From the NCBI RefSeq assembly GCF_017968885.1, contig NZ_CP072913.1, positions 5,868,501 through 5,932,500 of the forward strand: a stretch of 64,000 nucleotides of DNA, in the 5' to 3' direction. The notes beneath the pieces were generated by a model. That model was not told the origin of the DNA and ran no database searches. It saw nothing but the letters and a program-made list of their open reading frames with translations. The stretch comes from Pseudomonas sp. Tri1. GTDB lineage: Bacteria > Pseudomonadota > Gammaproteobacteria > Pseudomonadales > Pseudomonadaceae. How positions within the stretch are numbered: the stretch's first letter is position 1; each line of letters starts with the position of its first letter. This document shows positions 46,408 through 54,565 of this stretch, piece after piece. A program made the position numbers and the translations under genes.

Positions 46408-47979
46408 TCATTCCATGGTCGCAATCAGAGGGCTGCCCAACTCATCCCATATATTCGCCATAACAACAGCATCGTCACCACAGCCCATAACAATCACCCC
46501 CACTCCGTTTGCACGCCGATAATCATCAGACTCCATTCCGGCGACGCCACCGCCCTTAGGCACCAGCAAGACCACACAGTCCGGCCGACGCCCCTTCCAT
46601 CGCAAGCTGTCGCGATATATATGCGCGGACTCCATCCCCTCCAGAACCCCTTGCCTACTGACCCTATACTTTGCGTCAGCTATAAAAAACCGGCTCGCTT
46701 CGGGTGACTCCAGAGTAATTGCGATGTCGGGAAACCGCTGTCCAGAAATGCTGGAAAAACCCTTGTAAGGCTTTTCACCAAAGGAGGAGCACTGCACCTG
46801 CAACCAAACGTTTACTTCAAAGCCAGTGCCTTTTCCTGTCCACCGAATGCAATCGTCACGCTGCGAGGGATATTCCCCTACCCACTCCAACTGCGGATAC
46901 CGCAGCCGCATCTGCTCAACGATTTTCACGTAGCACCAGCGCTCATAGATTTCCCAGGTAGGGCTTATCCATAAACTCTCGCCGTTGGAGTCACCCATCA
47001 ATCCTGATCGTAATGTGTACCAGGCAAATCGGTAGGCTCTCGCATATACCGGATGGGCTGAAACAGCGTTCAGTCCCGCTGCGGACAGCCTGCTATTTTT
47101 GAGGCTCCGGAACGGCTCCATACGTTGGATACGGCGCAACGCCCCATGCAATGATTCTAAATATTCTATCCGGCGAACCAGTCGGGGAGCTAAAGCAGAT
47201 CGGGTGCTGGACTCGCGATCCTTTTTGTTTAGCTGCGCTTGAAACTCGAGGCTGACTTGTCGGCAGCGACGCATGACTTCGATCAGGGTACACGCCAAGG
47301 TTTGATTTGCCGGATTATCAAGGTCGTTAAAAACCGTAGAAATGTCGAACTTGACCTGATCAGGCGCGCACGATGGCGCGGCGCTTGAATGCAAAAACGA
47401 AAGAGCGGCTGGATCTCTTAATGCCTTGCGGACCGCTTGCTGGTCAAGCCGCTTAACGTGGTTGGCATTAGCCTGGGTTCGTTCGCGACGTAAGCGGGTC
47501 AGCGGCTTTTCCGTCACACGGGTAAAGGCAGTGATGAGCTGCGCCCCATACTGTCGCAATCTCGAATACTGAAGGTGCAGGTTGCTTGAGCTGCCGTCGA
47601 TGCCAATTTTCGTTTGAGCGTGCTCAGTACCAAACAAAAGGTTAGGGTCGAACGAGAGAATTTCGTCAATCATTTGGGAGAACGACTCGCGCCCTAACTT
47701 CGTGGCGTGAGGCGAAACATCCAAGCGATAGCTGGCGATCAATTTATCCTGACTAGTCAGCTCGGCCACAACCTCGCCCGCGTAAAATCCAGGGCTCCAT
47801 GCCCACACAGCTACGCCTTGATGGAGCGTCTCATCGAGCGCTACATCGTCGATATAAAATTGGTGCTCGGGTATCGCTGCAAAAAAGTAGTCGCCGAGTT
47901 CGCTAAAGCCCGGCGATAGATCATCAGGCGTCACTTCGAAATGACCGCCCTGCATGTCGATACAACGGATAATCGCCAT
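46408..47979 (-). CDS. DUF2357 PD-(D/E)XK nuclease, McrC-like partner
   Basis: A 523-residue protein. The N-terminal part (~1-170) is a DUF2357-type beta-rich region. The C-terminal part (~330-510) is a restriction-endonuclease-like fold with SLWISPTWEIYERWCYVKIVEQM and the catalytic line FPDIAITLES ... FFIADAKYR (D...DxK). Proteins of this type are encoded next to McrB-like AAA+ ATPases and are thought to cut modified or phage DNA when the motor is engaged. Its ATG lies 2 bp after the stop of the ATPase gene, so the two are one operon. It is convergent with darG. Confidence 0.85.
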   Translation of the reverse strand: MAIIRCIDMQGGHFEVTPDDLSPGFSELGDYFFAAIPEHQFYIDDVALDETLHQGVAVWAWSPGFYAGEVVAELTSQDKLIASYRLDVSPHATKLGRESFSQMIDEILSFDPNLLFGTEHAQTKIGIDGSSSNLHLQYSRLRQYGAQLITAFTRVTEKPLTRLRRERTQANANHVKRLDQQAVRKALRDPAALSFLHSSAAPSCAPDQVKFDISTVFNDLDNPANQTLACTLIEVMRRCRQVSLEFQAQLNKKDRESSTRSALAPRLVRRIEYLESLHGALRRIQRMEPFRSLKNSRLSAAGLNAVSAHPVYARAYRFAWYTLRSGLMGDSNGESLWISPTWEIYERWCYVKIVEQMRLRYPQLEWVGEYPSQRDDCIRWTGKGTGFEVNVWLQVQCSSFGEKPYKGFSSISGQRFPDIAITLESPEASRFFIADAKYRVSRQGVLEGMESAHIYRDSLRWKGRRPDCVVLLVPKGGGVAGMESDDYRRANGVGVIVMGCGDDAVVMANIWDELGSPLIATME

Positions 47980-47981
47980 GG

Positions 47982-50405
47982 TTAACGCCAGAACCGGGCG
48001 GATCCGAGATACTGCAGGTCATCAAGCAGCTCATGAACCTTTTGAGTAGATGCTTTCAGGTCGGCATTTTCCAATACCTTCTTCACCGAACCAAAGGCAG
48101 TCTTAATGCGTGGACTATCTTCTCCTCGGAGCTTAGGAAGTACTTTGGCGTAAATCGCTTGGTCCAATGCGCCGTTAAATTCGATCACCCCTCCCCGCTC
48201 AGCCTCTTGGACGTAACCAATCACGTCACGGATCGTGCGCCAACCAAAGTGCAGACGCACGGGACGCAGGGCCTGAACGAGATCCTTGAGCGTTTGCCGT
48301 ACAACGGTGATTTGCTGCTCAGACAGTTCACAGTTTCTCCAACCTGGGAAAGCCTCAACATCGATGTCCCAAAACTCGATAACGGCAGCACGATCAAGCA
48401 CCTTGTCGCTCAAGCCATGGGTCGTTTCGTCCATATTGACGGTGCCGATAATGACGAGGTTGCTGGGATAGGGAACGTTCGGCGGCACTCCGTTTACTTC
48501 ACCACCCTGGGCGTGCAGTTCTATGTTGTCCCCGGTTTCCATAGCCGAGAGCAATGGCGAGAAATATTGCTCAGGATGGGACAGGTTCATTTCGTCCAAC
48601 ACCACTGTGTAGGGTCGATCGGGGTCTGCGCTGGCCTGAAGCAGAAAGTCGAGGAACCCCGTACGTACATAGGTATCGCTGTCCAGTGGATTAACGTAAC
48701 CCAATAGACACGATGGGTCGTGCCAACCTGGTTGCACCGGAACAATGAGCAAACCACTTTTTGGGTCATCTTCATTGCTGCGCATACCAAGGGCGTAACC
48801 CCGCGCCAACAGTGTTTTGCCCGCACCACTCAGGCCTGTCAGCACGGCAAAGTGTCGACGAGGATGTCCCCACAACCCCGCGTCGAGTTGACCAATAAGC
48901 TCGTCCTTAAAGCGGATATTTTCGTCAAAACTGGCGATGATTTGCTTGAGTGGCGGGCGTTCCACCGAACCGCCGAGAACCAGACTCGCAGCAGAGCCAT
49001 CTGCAATCGTAGACAACGGAGCGGCGATCACCAGCACATCTGGGACCCAGTGAATACGCGCAGCCCAGCTCTCTCCTCGGTCGGACAGACGAAGCATTTT
49101 ATCGGTTGATAACTCGACCAATTGCAGTGCCCGAGTCCAGTTGATCAAGCTGTTGGGCACAAAGGTGCTTGTCCAATTTGCGTTGACCTTCTGCAACTCG
49201 GCAACAGCCGCTTTGGTTGGCATCGGCGCTGTCTTCAGTGCATATAAAAGATTGTCGAGCCCCAGTATTCGGGTCAGAAGCCAGTCGGAGACTTCATCAG
49301 GGTCGCCGGACTCCAGAAAACCTTCCCCCCGTGGAGTCAAAACAAGGTTGTCGCCATCTGCTCGCAAGACCCCCCACTCAGCGATCAGAGCATTCATCTG
49401 AGTAGAAATCGTGGCAGGCGCCAATGCTTGATTCAGTGAGCGCATATGCTCGCGAAAGTCTTCTCGAGTACAGCCCTCTCTCGCAAACTCGATCATTGCT
49501 CGAATGGTTGAAACGTACCCACCTATCGCAAGCATGCCGCGGCGTCGACGATCAGCTGGAAGGGGATTGAGCTTTTCCTCGCCCGTCGTCAGATCTGCGG
49601 TCTCGGTAGCTTCCAGCTCCTGATTCTGTACATGTAACACGTAGAGTAGCCATGGGAGCGTCATGCGCTCCACCCAGCCTTGCGAGAAAATAGGCCCTGG
49701 CTCGCCCAATACCGCATCAAGGCGCTGTTTGACCAGACGATGTAGTGCCAATCGATTTTCGGCACCGCGACTAATGCCCATTGAGACCGCCAACTCGCGC
49801 AGCTTCCGGTGATGCGTAATGGTTGTGAAGTACTCAGGACACAGGGCAGCGAATAGACGATAGCGCTTCAACCGTGGATTACGCTTGACGAGTGGCTCTA
49901 CCAGCTCAGCCACTTGGGACCAAGTGTCATTGATCAACTGCTCCTGCTGGACAGGATCGAGGTCGGGAGACTGCGATTTCAACCGCCACAGACATTCGGC
50001 GACCAGAGGCTCTTTGACCACAGCAGAGATATCGATTCGGCCCATGCCAGTCGCCGACACTGCCTCGCTGTCCCACAGCTCTTTCTGGAAAGCTTCACTA
50101 ATGAAACCCTGATGATCAGTGTTGCGAACTCTGAGAAGGAAATTGGAGAGCTTATTGAGCCACGCGTCATGACCCGGGGAAAGGCGGTATTGCTGCAGGG
50201 CACTTTCACAGGCGGCCTTGAGTTGGTCGTCGTCTTTTAGATCTATGGCCATGGCCGAGCGTTCCTTGCTAGATGGGTCGATTTGTTCTGCGAACTTAAT
50301 GATGTCATTACGACATCCGAAATCATACTCCCAAGGGGAAGTGAAGAATCGCCCCTTGCTCATCCGGAGAATTAATGCCACGAACGCGCGATGGGACCTG
50401 CTCAT
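47982..50405 (-). CDS. McrB-like AAA+ ATPase of a type IV-like restriction system
   Basis: An 807-residue motor protein. The N-terminal ~500 residues have no recognised DNA-binding domain; the region ~310-400 (GRR-rich, then AEWGVLRADGDNLVLTPRGEGFL) looks like a winged helix. The C-terminal AAA+ domain carries Walker A LTGLSGAGKTLLARGY (~522), Walker B YTVVLDEMNLS (~600) and GTVNMDETTHGLSDKVLDRA, the McrB/dynein-like sensor region. The partner nuclease follows immediately. ATG 50405 has no clear ribosome site; Met 15 (50363) or ATG 50252 (MAIDLKDDDQ) are alternative starts. It is isolated from the upstream gene by a strong terminator. Confidence 0.85.
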   Translation of the reverse strand: MSRSHRAFVALILRMSKGRFFTSPWEYDFGCRNDIIKFAEQIDPSSKERSAMAIDLKDDDQLKAACESALQQYRLSPGHDAWLNKLSNFLLRVRNTDHQGFISEAFQKELWDSEAVSATGMGRIDISAVVKEPLVAECLWRLKSQSPDLDPVQQEQLINDTWSQVAELVEPLVKRNPRLKRYRLFAALCPEYFTTITHHRKLRELAVSMGISRGAENRLALHRLVKQRLDAVLGEPGPIFSQGWVERMTLPWLLYVLHVQNQELEATETADLTTGEEKLNPLPADRRRRGMLAIGGYVSTIRAMIEFAREGCTREDFREHMRSLNQALAPATISTQMNALIAEWGVLRADGDNLVLTPRGEGFLESGDPDEVSDWLLTRILGLDNLLYALKTAPMPTKAAVAELQKVNANWTSTFVPNSLINWTRALQLVELSTDKMLRLSDRGESWAARIHWVPDVLVIAAPLSTIADGSAASLVLGGSVERPPLKQIIASFDENIRFKDELIGQLDAGLWGHPRRHFAVLTGLSGAGKTLLARGYALGMRSNEDDPKSGLLIVPVQPGWHDPSCLLGYVNPLDSDTYVRTGFLDFLLQASADPDRPYTVVLDEMNLSHPEQYFSPLLSAMETGDNIELHAQGGEVNGVPPNVPYPSNLVIIGTVNMDETTHGLSDKVLDRAAVIEFWDIDVEAFPGWRNCELSEQQITVVRQTLKDLVQALRPVRLHFGWRTIRDVIGYVQEAERGGVIEFNGALDQAIYAKVLPKLRGEDSPRIKTAFGSVKKVLENADLKASTQKVHELLDDLQYLGSARFWR

Positions 50406-50448
50406 CTCTATTGAGCTTATATTCCGGATAACTCGGTGCTCTGATCAT

Positions 50449-50479
50449 AAAAAAGGTCCTGCTATGCAGGACCTTTTTT
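50449..50479. terminator. Bidirectional Rho-independent terminator
   Basis: AAAAAAGGTCCTGC and GCAGGACCTTTTTT form a perfect 14-bp stem with a 3-base TAT loop and T runs in both directions. It ends the minus-strand hypothetical gene at 50507 before the McrB-like gene and would stop plus-strand transcripts leaving the island. Confidence 0.93.
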
Positions 50480-50506
50480 CATACCTGGGGTAAGCGCGGC
50501 CCCTTG

Positions 50507-50866
50507 CTACCTCACCTCAACAATATCCAAAGCCCGATTCGCCATCAGCTCACTCACCTCAATCACCTGCAAAATCCCCAACGCAAAATGCCGTCGAGAT
50601 CCCTCAAGACCAAACGCCAAATCACTGATCATGGCATTGGCCGAAGCTAGGTTTTCACTGAGATTGGCCAGCAGACATTCCGAATCAACATCCGGCGCAA
50701 TACGGAAGATGGTGTTGGTCTTGTCAGACGTTTCCTTCTCAGGCGTAGGGTTCAGATAGAAATCCAAAGCCCGATTGGCAGCATCATCAAGTTTCTTGTT
50801 ACGAGCAGACTGAACACGAGACACGGTTTCATCTGTAGCTGGAGGGTTCGGTGTAATTTTGACCAT
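50507..50866 (-). CDS. Small Pseudomonas-type hypothetical protein (DUF6124-like)
   Basis: A 119-residue protein, MVKITPNPPATDETVSRVQSARNKKLDDAANRALDFYLNP..., recalling a small family (DUF6124) that occurs in several copies in fluorescent pseudomonads. It may be DUF3077-related through FRIAPDVDSECLLANLSENLASANAMISDLA. It ends with a helical stretch VIEVSELMANRALDIVEV. ATG 50866 has AAGG upstream; Met at 50893 is less likely. The structured leader upstream matches that of the gene at 41627. Function unknown. Confidence 0.8.
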   Translation of the reverse strand: MVKITPNPPATDETVSRVQSARNKKLDDAANRALDFYLNPTPEKETSDKTNTIFRIAPDVDSECLLANLSENLASANAMISDLAFGLEGSRRHFALGILQVIEVSELMANRALDIVEVR

Positions 50867-51084
50867 AGCCTTAACTCTCTTTGGTGAGGCCACGACCCTC
50901 TCGCTGCTAAACGAGTGGGTGGCAGCTGTACGCGGGTTAGCAGACCGACGAGTTAAGAAATCGGCGCGCCCGAGGGCGCCCCACGCACAGCCACCATCAA
51001 GTGCAGGATGGGAATACCTGACTGATGAAGCTTGATGCGACTCAACTCGACGGGCTGCTAAACCCGATCACTGATGGGCAGTGA
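50867..51084 (-). promoter_or_regulatory. Structured leader of the DUF6124-like gene, copy B
   Basis: Reverse-strand counterpart of 41401-41626. It contains TCACTG/CAGTGA (51068-51084), CGGG-TTTAGCAG-CCCG (51051-51066), GGCGCCC-TC-GGGCGC (~50966-50981), GGT-CTGCTA-ACC (50935-50946) and CTCG-TTTAGCAG-CGAG (50900-50915). Compared with copy A, one A-T pair in the GC hairpin is replaced by G-C on both sides, a compensatory change. The stem of the last hairpin is one pair longer. The terminator-like hairpin of copy A is absent. Confidence 0.65.
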
Positions 51085-51227
51085 CAGGATCAAAGCTACC
51101 GACGCGGCCAAAGACGCACAAGCCGGCGGATTCTGGCGTAGTTGTAGGCAATGGCGCAAGGCGATGTCGGTCGGGGCTGGTCTCGTGGAGTCACGATAAA
51201 CAGCTGGCCGGAATGCTGCGGATACAC

Positions 51228-51257
51228 CGCTATCGCGAGCAGGCTCGCTCCCACAGA
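51228..51257. repeat. Single REP unit
   Basis: One CGAGCAGGCTCGCTCCCACA unit in the 592-bp gap between the hypothetical gene leader and the levansucrase gene. The rest of 51085-51457 has only short frames without ribosome sites; none is supported. Confidence 0.8.
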
Positions 51258-51457
51258 GGAGCTTGTGTACATACGTCGCGGGGAAATGCATTCGCAACCG
51301 GCTGCATCCTTGCAGCCAGTCGCGAAGAGGGTTACGACTCGTTGTTCAATGGGGCTTGCGAGCAACGTCGCAATGAATCAGGCGGGATATCTCGATCATA
51401 TCCACGACGGTTTTGTCATCGACCGCAAACCCGCTGCCTGAAACCCCTGCGTCGCTA

Positions 51458-52732
51458 TTACTTGAGTGTGACGTCGAGCATCGGCGGGATGTAGCCGTAG
51501 TCGTACTCGGCCACCACGAACGTCTGCTGCCCTTTGATTTTCATGCCCACCGTGGGTGCTTCAGTGCCGCCAACACGAATCTGCGTGCCGGTTTCGTCGG
51601 TCGGTACGCTGTCGATGAAAGAGGTCACCAGGCCGTTTGGCATTACATAGTGCGAGTAGGTCTGGAATGGCTGGGAGGACGGGTTGCCCAGCACCAGGCC
51701 GGATCCGTTCAGCGGCACGTAAGGGCCGAAGAGCGAGTCCGCGACGAAACCGTACACGCCGTCCGGCCCGGTCACGCCGTCGGCGTAGGTGAAGGTATGG
51801 CTGATCGTGAACAGGTAGTACTTGCCATCCTGGAACACGAAGTGCGGGCGCTCGGTCTGGTCGTTTACCCCCACGGCCGTCAGCAGTGGCGGCAACATTT
51901 CCCAGTCGTCACCGTCCGCGTCGCGGGCCACGGCGATGCCGACACAGGCGGTCTGGTAGCGCGAGTTGCCGACATCTTCATAACCCGGCGGCACGTCGCC
52001 GATTTCTGCCTCTCCCACTTTGTGCGAGCCGCGCTCACCGGCCACGTTGCCCTCGAACAGCATGTAGAGCTTGCCGTCTTTCGGGTCGCGGAATGGCCAT
52101 GGGTCGCGGAAACCCCAGAACGCGTTTTGTGCTTCGGTCTGGTACATGTTGCCGTCGGCCTCGAACAGCGGCTTGACCTTCTCGAAGCCGACCATGCTGA
52201 CACCGTGTTCAGTGGTCACCACTCGACCGCGTACCTTGACGATGGTCGCGCCCGGGGTGACGGCGGTGTAATACAGGTCCACTTCACCTCGGTCGTTCAA
52301 CAGGATTGGCGTACCGGCCCATTCGCGAGCGGTCGGCGAAACGCCTTCGGCCATCACACGGCCACCGAATTCCCAGTTCTTGCCGGTACGAGAGAACCAG
52401 TAGTACATCTTTGCCCGACCGTGACGATCGTTCCAATCGCGGAGGATGTCGTAGTTACCGTCCTCGTCGAGGTACTGCGGGTCGTTTGGATGACGATCGG
52501 CCGTCAGGGTGAAGATCACCGACCAGCCATCGACAGACGTCACGTTACCGTCCAGGTCGCGCAGGGGCATGGTGTCCCAGATAAACACGTCGTTGTTCAG
52601 TACCGGGAAATCCGCGCTCACCAGCGGCTGAGTGGTGGTGGGATCGTCTGCCCGGACTTTCAACGCATCAGCGCGGGTCCAGAGGCTGGGTTGATGGGGG
52701 GTTACACCGAATTTTTCAGGGTTGGTTTTCAT
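51458..52732 (-). CDS. lsc: Levansucrase (GH68)
   Basis: Extracellular fructosyltransferase that builds beta-2,6-fructan (levan) from sucrose. The 424-residue product lacks a signal peptide, as in other pseudomonad levansucrases, which are exported without Sec cleavage. The catalytic triad is visible: the nucleophile Asp in [10 protein letters not shown], the transition-state Asp in WGFRDPWPF (RDP) and the acid-base Glu in [11 protein letters not shown]. The start [26 protein letters not shown] is conserved in P. syringae Lsc proteins. The upstream region carries a perfect LexA-type palindrome, unlike the core genes, and the gene lies on the edge of the accessory region. Confidence 0.95.
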   Translation of the reverse strand: MKTNPEKFGVTPHQPSLWTRADALKVRADDPTTTQPLVSADFPVLNNDVFIWDTMPLRDLDGNVTSVDGWSVIFTLTADRHPNDPQYLDEDGNYDILRDWNDRHGRAKMYYWFSRTGKNWEFGGRVMAEGVSPTAREWAGTPILLNDRGEVDLYYTAVTPGATIVKVRGRVVTTEHGVSMVGFEKVKPLFEADGNMYQTEAQNAFWGFRDPWPFRDPKDGKLYMLFEGNVAGERGSHKVGEAEIGDVPPGYEDVGNSRYQTACVGIAVARDADGDDWEMLPPLLTAVGVNDQTERPHFVFQDGKYYLFTISHTFTYADGVTGPDGVYGFVADSLFGPYVPLNGSGLVLGNPSSQPFQTYSHYVMPNGLVTSFIDSVPTDETGTQIRVGGTEAPTVGMKIKGQQTFVVAEYDYGYIPPMLDVTLK

Positions 52733-52783
52733 GAGTTATTGCCTCGTCCATGAATGGATTCAAATAAATGATGCTTTAGAAAT

Positions 52784-52801
52784 ACTGTATGTACATACAG
52801 T
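52784..52801. promoter_or_regulatory. LexA-type 18-bp palindrome upstream of levansucrase
   Basis: ACTGTATGTACATACAGT is a perfect palindrome containing the SOS-box pattern CTGT-N8-ACAG, 52 bp before the levansucrase ATG and thus in the likely promoter. In P. syringae, levansucrase genes are driven by a prophage-derived promoter element. A LexA or phage-repressor operator here would fit a captured phage promoter. Confidence 0.65.
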
Positions 52802-53333
52802 GAAGCCACCTTATAGAGGCTCATGCATGCGGGTCAAGCAAAAAAATGCATTTGTGCATAATCTGGTTTTTTCTTTTAGCTGATACGTTTCAGCCTTGAA
52901 CGTTTGCAGAAGTTCATTCCTGGTTAGATCGACGACGTTGCCTGCACGGTCGGTGCACTGAACGTTACTCGGTGCAAAACGCGCGTATCGGGGCAACGGG
53001 CGGAAGCAGTGCATAGAGGGATCGGTCAACTGAGCCTGCGCGTTCGGCGCAAAGGCCAATGCAAGGTGGGGAGCCACATGGGGGTTTAGATTTGTCGCCG
53101 TCAGCGGCATGAAGGGAAGCGGGACGTGGTGGGCTGCTTGCGAGGGGGTGAGTCAGCGGTTTTGATGTTGACTGGTATAGCGCTATCGCGAGCAAGCTCG
53201 CTCCCACAGTGGGGGGGCGAAGTGTCTGTTATGGCGGTGGTCACGAACGCTCAGTCACTCAATACCCGGGGTCAGCGCGGCTCTGGATTTCACATCCACT
53301 GCTGCTCTTTCGGCGGACGGGGTCAGGCTCGGT
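52802..53333. other. Gap without supported genes; one REP unit
   Basis: About 530 bp between the LexA-type box and the nitrilase-like gene. A minus-strand frame at 52811-53110 (99 codons) has no ribosome site or recognisable domain. A single REP unit lies at ~53181-53210. The base composition suggests decayed sequence. Confidence 0.6.
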
Positions 53334-54338
53334 CTAGGCAATCGCGCAAACAAAACTCCTGGCGCGACCGGCTTCAACACCTAACAAGCCTATTTCGGTT
53401 TCATCAATGGCTTGGAGTTGAACCAGGTTCATGCCTTCGCGCCGGTAAACTGAACTGCCCTCTGAATCAGCATGAACCACATACCCCCCAGGCTTTACGC
53501 CTACACGAGTTTCATCGAGAGCAATACTGGCCGAGACCAGGATATGGAAATCCAGGACGTTGTTCTTATGCAAAACCGTCGCGCCAATGAAATGTTCTGA
53601 ACATATTTCCAAAGCCAGTTGCAGCCCATAGACAGCTGGGGTTTCCCGATAACTGCCCGGCATGAATATCTTGTCGTCCCAGAACTGCGGGCCATTGAGC
53701 TCTTCCAGCCCATCGTTTCCTATATTGGGGTAACGTTTATGCTGGTAGAAAACGTTTCCACCCCAAATGATGAAGCCGGTATTTCTAACGATTCCGCCGC
53801 TGGCTTCTGAACCTTCTTCTTCGATTTTTGCGATACGCTCCTTCGTAGCCTTTGCATAATCGCCATAAACCCCTTTGTTTATGCGGTCCCACCTCGGGAT
53901 TTCATTCACGACCGCATCCATTTCCACACCATATTTTGCCTTGTTGATATTTCTGGCCTGTCCCCACGATTTCAACTGCTGGGTTCCCCTTTTCCGCATC
54001 CTGGAGTCTGGGCGCTGCATTGACTTGAACCAAAGCGTCGTGCCTGGGACGAATATCAGCCATGGATTTCTGTTTGAAATATCTGCCAATGTTGCCCGGA
54101 TGATTTCTTTTTCTTCCTCCGAAATAAACGAGGTAGGCATTTCCTTGGAGAAAAGATACTCGGGGGCGACGACAAGGCAATAATTCAGTTTATGTTGATC
54201 GACATGTTTGGCGAAGGCCGTTCTCGCCATGTACAGCAAAGCCCCGATTCTAAGCTGTATGCAGAGAAGACTGTTCTCGACGGGGACTCTTAATCTGCGG
54301 GTATCGAAGTCCCAGACCACCACCAGTACGTTCGGCAT
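53334..54338 (-). CDS. Carbon-nitrogen hydrolase (nitrilase) superfamily protein, divergent
   Basis: A 334-residue protein not assignable to a named enzyme. The nitrilase triad can be traced: Glu in LVVAPEYLFS (residue 60), Lys in GNVFYQHKRYPN (~203) and Cys in LALEICSEHF (~243), in the usual order. FVPGTTLWFKS and NTGFIIWGGN match the strands flanking them. A good ribosome site (GGAGGAAAGG) directly precedes ATG 54338. Lower GC than its neighbours and its isolation between the levansucrase and amino-acid genes suggest acquisition by transfer. The substrate could be an amide, nitrile or acyl chain. Confidence 0.75.
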   Translation of the reverse strand: MPNVLVVVWDFDTRRLRVPVENSLLCIQLRIGALLYMARTAFAKHVDQHKLNYCLVVAPEYLFSKEMPTSFISEEEKEIIRATLADISNRNPWLIFVPGTTLWFKSMQRPDSRMRKRGTQQLKSWGQARNINKAKYGVEMDAVVNEIPRWDRINKGVYGDYAKATKERIAKIEEEGSEASGGIVRNTGFIIWGGNVFYQHKRYPNIGNDGLEELNGPQFWDDKIFMPGSYRETPAVYGLQLALEICSEHFIGATVLHKNNVLDFHILVSASIALDETRVGVKPGGYVVHADSEGSSVYRREGMNLVQLQAIDETEIGLLGVEAGRARSFVCAIA

Positions 54339-54515
54339 CCTTTCCTCCCGCCTGGCTGCTGAGCGGTGCCGCAAGCCGGATTGGCCGCATTCATGTGAGG
54401 AGGCACTTGGCGCATATTCCAGGAAAATTCAGCTTAGATGAGCCAGGACGATTTGGCCGACAGCCCCTGAAAAATATTTGTGAAACGCAAGAATCGAGGC
54501 TCTTTTGGATGCCGC

Positions 54516-54548
54516 AAAAAAATCGGGCAGGTGACCAACCTGCCCGAT
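54516..54548 (-). terminator. Rho-independent terminator of the hom-aldehyde dehydrogenase operon
   Basis: TCGGGCAGGT (54523-54532) and ACCTGCCCGA (54538-54547) form a 10-bp stem preceded on the plus strand by seven A, i.e. a T tract after the hairpin on the minus strand. It lies 18 bp after the aldehyde dehydrogenase stop codon. Confidence 0.9.
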
Positions 54549-54565
54549 GCCAACGACCTGACCTA

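Noticed and set aside
51151..51441. 96-codon plus-strand frame ending in HIHDGFVIDRKPAA
   Set aside because: It runs through a REP unit, which is normally excluded from coding sequence, and lacks a convincing start.
52811..53110. 99-codon minus-strand frame between the levansucrase and nitrilase-like genes
   Set aside because: No ribosome site, no domain and atypical composition. It could be a decayed phage fragment but cannot be supported as a gene.
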